The position numbers were made by a program, and so were the translations under genes. Below are positions 5,411-6,287 of a stretch of 6,287 bases of DNA, one piece after another; position 1 is the first letter of the stretch; every line of letters begins with the position of its first letter. The notes beneath the pieces are model-generated. The model searched no databases and had not been told where the DNA came from. It worked only from the letters and a program-made list of their open reading frames with translations. This DNA is from Chloroflexota bacterium (GTDB lineage Bacteria; Chloroflexota; Limnocylindria; Limnocylindrales; CSP1-4), in assembly GCA_025935655.1 (NCBI GenBank), contig JAICUV010000201.1:1-6287 (forward strand). The letters are read 5' to 3'.

Positions 5411-6287
5411 GGCGAAGCGGTACGTCCCCTCGCGACCCTCGCACGGGCGGCCCCGCCCGAGCGTGATCTCGCCCGCCGTGACGTCCGCAAGGCACCAGAA
5501 CACGGTGGCGGTGGATGCGTCGTCGTCGGGATGGCGGCAGATCGAGGGCGTCGTGGCATGGTCGGCGAGCGCCGCTCGCAGCAAGGCCGGCGTGACCGAG
5601 CCCGCGGCCGGACCCGTCCCAACCTCGCCGTCGAGGAGCGCCAGCGCGCGCTCCAGCCGGACCGCGGAACGGCGCGCGTAGGCCGGGTCACCCTCGTAGC
5701 GCCGCATCCGCTCGCAGGCGTAGTGGTTCGTGTGGGCGAGCGTGCCGCCGGGCGACAGCCGGGTGAGCTCCGCGTCCGCGGCCGATCCCTCCACGTTCAC
5801 GACGCGCCCATCACGGTGGGCGAACACGGTGTTGTACGAGGAGGCGCGGTCCGGGCGGAGGGCCATGGCGACCGCCTCGTCGAGGGTCGTGGCGGTGAGC
5901 TGCTCGCGCACCATGAGCAGGCGCGGCACGCCGACACGCTCGTCGTTGGGGGACAGCTCGTTGCCCGTCAGCGACAGGCCCGCGGCGTTCCAGCCGATGC
6001 TGATCCACGGCCCGATCCCAACCGAGAGGACGACGGGCTCGCCGGGCACGCGCCACTCGATCGCCACCACCGACGCCTCCGAGCGCGCCGACAGGTCGTT
6101 CGTGTGGGCGACCCAGACATGTCCGTCGGCCGTCGCGGGCGGGCCGGCGACGAGGTCGCTGCACCGGCCGTCCACGACCGTGCCGGCGGTCGCCTGGCTC
6201 GGGCGGACGCTCCAGATCTCCTCGATCGAGGCCGCGAACAGGGCGAGGGGGTCCACGCCGGCGCCCTCGACTGCGCCATCGATCTCG
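5408..6287 (-). CDS. C45-family peptidase / acyltransferase (isopenicillin-N acyltransferase-like), N-terminus beyond the window
   Basis: An N-terminal-nucleophile (Ntn) hydrolase of the C45 group; members cut or transfer acyl groups on amide bonds after the precursor cleaves itself before a cysteine. Seen: the likely nucleophile in DGRCSDL (codon 6163-6161), followed by the usual ATADGHVWVAHTNDLS strand, GPWISIGWNAAGLSLTGNE, SSYNTV, the VVNVEGSAAD segment, and LAHTNHYACERM, whose Asn is a conserved family residue. A GTG at 6256 could start a 282-residue protein, but the frame stays open to the edge and reads EIDGAVEGAGVDPLALF, matching the family's helix before the nucleophile (G-x-A-E-G-A-G-V). 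The true start is therefore outside, probably some 60-70 residues further. The residue before Cys is Arg, where penicillin acyltransferase has Gly; nearby relatives may share this. Substrate is unknown; a penicillin-related role is not implied. It is convergent with the S9 gene and has its own promoter off-window. Confidence 0.88.
   Translation of the reverse strand, partial: EIDGAVEGAGVDPLALFAASIEEIWSVRPSQATAGTVVDGRCSDLVAGPPATADGHVWVAHTNDLSARSEASVVAIEWRVPGEPVVLSVGIGPWISIGWNAAGLSLTGNELSPNDERVGVPRLLMVREQLTATTLDEAVAMALRPDRASSYNTVFAHRDGRVVNVEGSAADAELTRLSPGGTLAHTNHYACERMRRYEGDPAYARRSAVRLERALALLDGEVGTGPAAGSVTPALLRAALADHATTPSICRHPDDDASTATVFWCLADVTAGEITLGRGRPCEGREGTYRFA

Noticed and set aside
5565..5579. 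Perfect 6 bp inverted repeat with a 3-base loop, as a possible terminator
   Set aside because: It lies inside the conserved C45 coding region more than 150 bp from the junction and has no T-run on either strand; such short hairpins are common at this base composition.
1..6287. Defence system, mobile element, CRISPR array, tRNA or other RNA gene
   Set aside because: No transposase, integrase, nuclease, direct repeat array, terminal inverted repeats or tRNA-like cloverleaf was seen; all coding regions are metabolic or hydrolytic enzymes with uniform base composition.
5408..6287. Penicillin biosynthesis role for the C45 gene
   Set aside because: The family is named after the fungal enzyme, but bacterial members act on varied amides, and no beta-lactam genes (ACV synthetase, isopenicillin N synthase) are nearby.

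Overview
This is a very GC-rich bacterial window (roughly 70-75% G+C by eye), almost entirely coding, with tightly packed and overlapping genes, GTG starts next to ATG starts, and one probable leaderless promoter. These traits, together with the types of protein, suggest a high-GC terrestrial or freshwater lineage such as Chloroflexota (Limnocylindria-like) or Actinomycetota. No rRNA or marker gene is present, so the assignment is only inference.

Left part (1-3504, + strand): the end of an unidentified upstream gene, then four genes that overlap or nearly touch. They encode an FAD-dependent oxidoreductase of the geranylgeranyl-reductase/aromatic-monooxygenase type, a Nudix hydrolase, a SRPBCC (START-like) polyketide cyclase/aromatase-type protein, and a FabF-type beta-ketoacyl synthase with an intact Cys-His-Lys-His active site. 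The junctions are 4 bp (GTGA), 4 bp (GTGA) and 1 bp (TGATG) overlaps and then a 1 bp gap, so they almost certainly form one translationally coupled operon that begins to the left of the window. Ketosynthase, cyclase-like protein and flavoprotein together look like a small polyketide or aromatic lipid/quinone biosynthesis operon. No acyl carrier protein, chain-length factor, acyltransferase or methyltransferase is visible here, so the chain-building partner must lie outside the window.

Right part (3505-6287): after a 22 bp gap containing a -10 element placed exactly for a leaderless mRNA, there is a complete cytoplasmic S9-family prolyl-oligopeptidase-like serine peptidase (beta-propeller plus alpha/beta hydrolase, Ser467/Asp550/His581). 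Convergent to it, with no intergenic base, lies a C45-family (acyl-CoA:6-aminopenicillanate acyltransferase-like) N-terminal-nucleophile hydrolase, whose N-terminus runs off the right edge. The two stop codons together form the palindrome TGATCA. Nothing visible ties these two hydrolases functionally to the biosynthetic operon.

I see no mobile element, CRISPR array, RNA gene or defence system. There is no gene-free stretch longer than 22 bp. The most interesting items are the unusual compact biosynthetic operon, the altered active-site loop of its ketosynthase, and the promoter arrangement ahead of the S9 peptidase.
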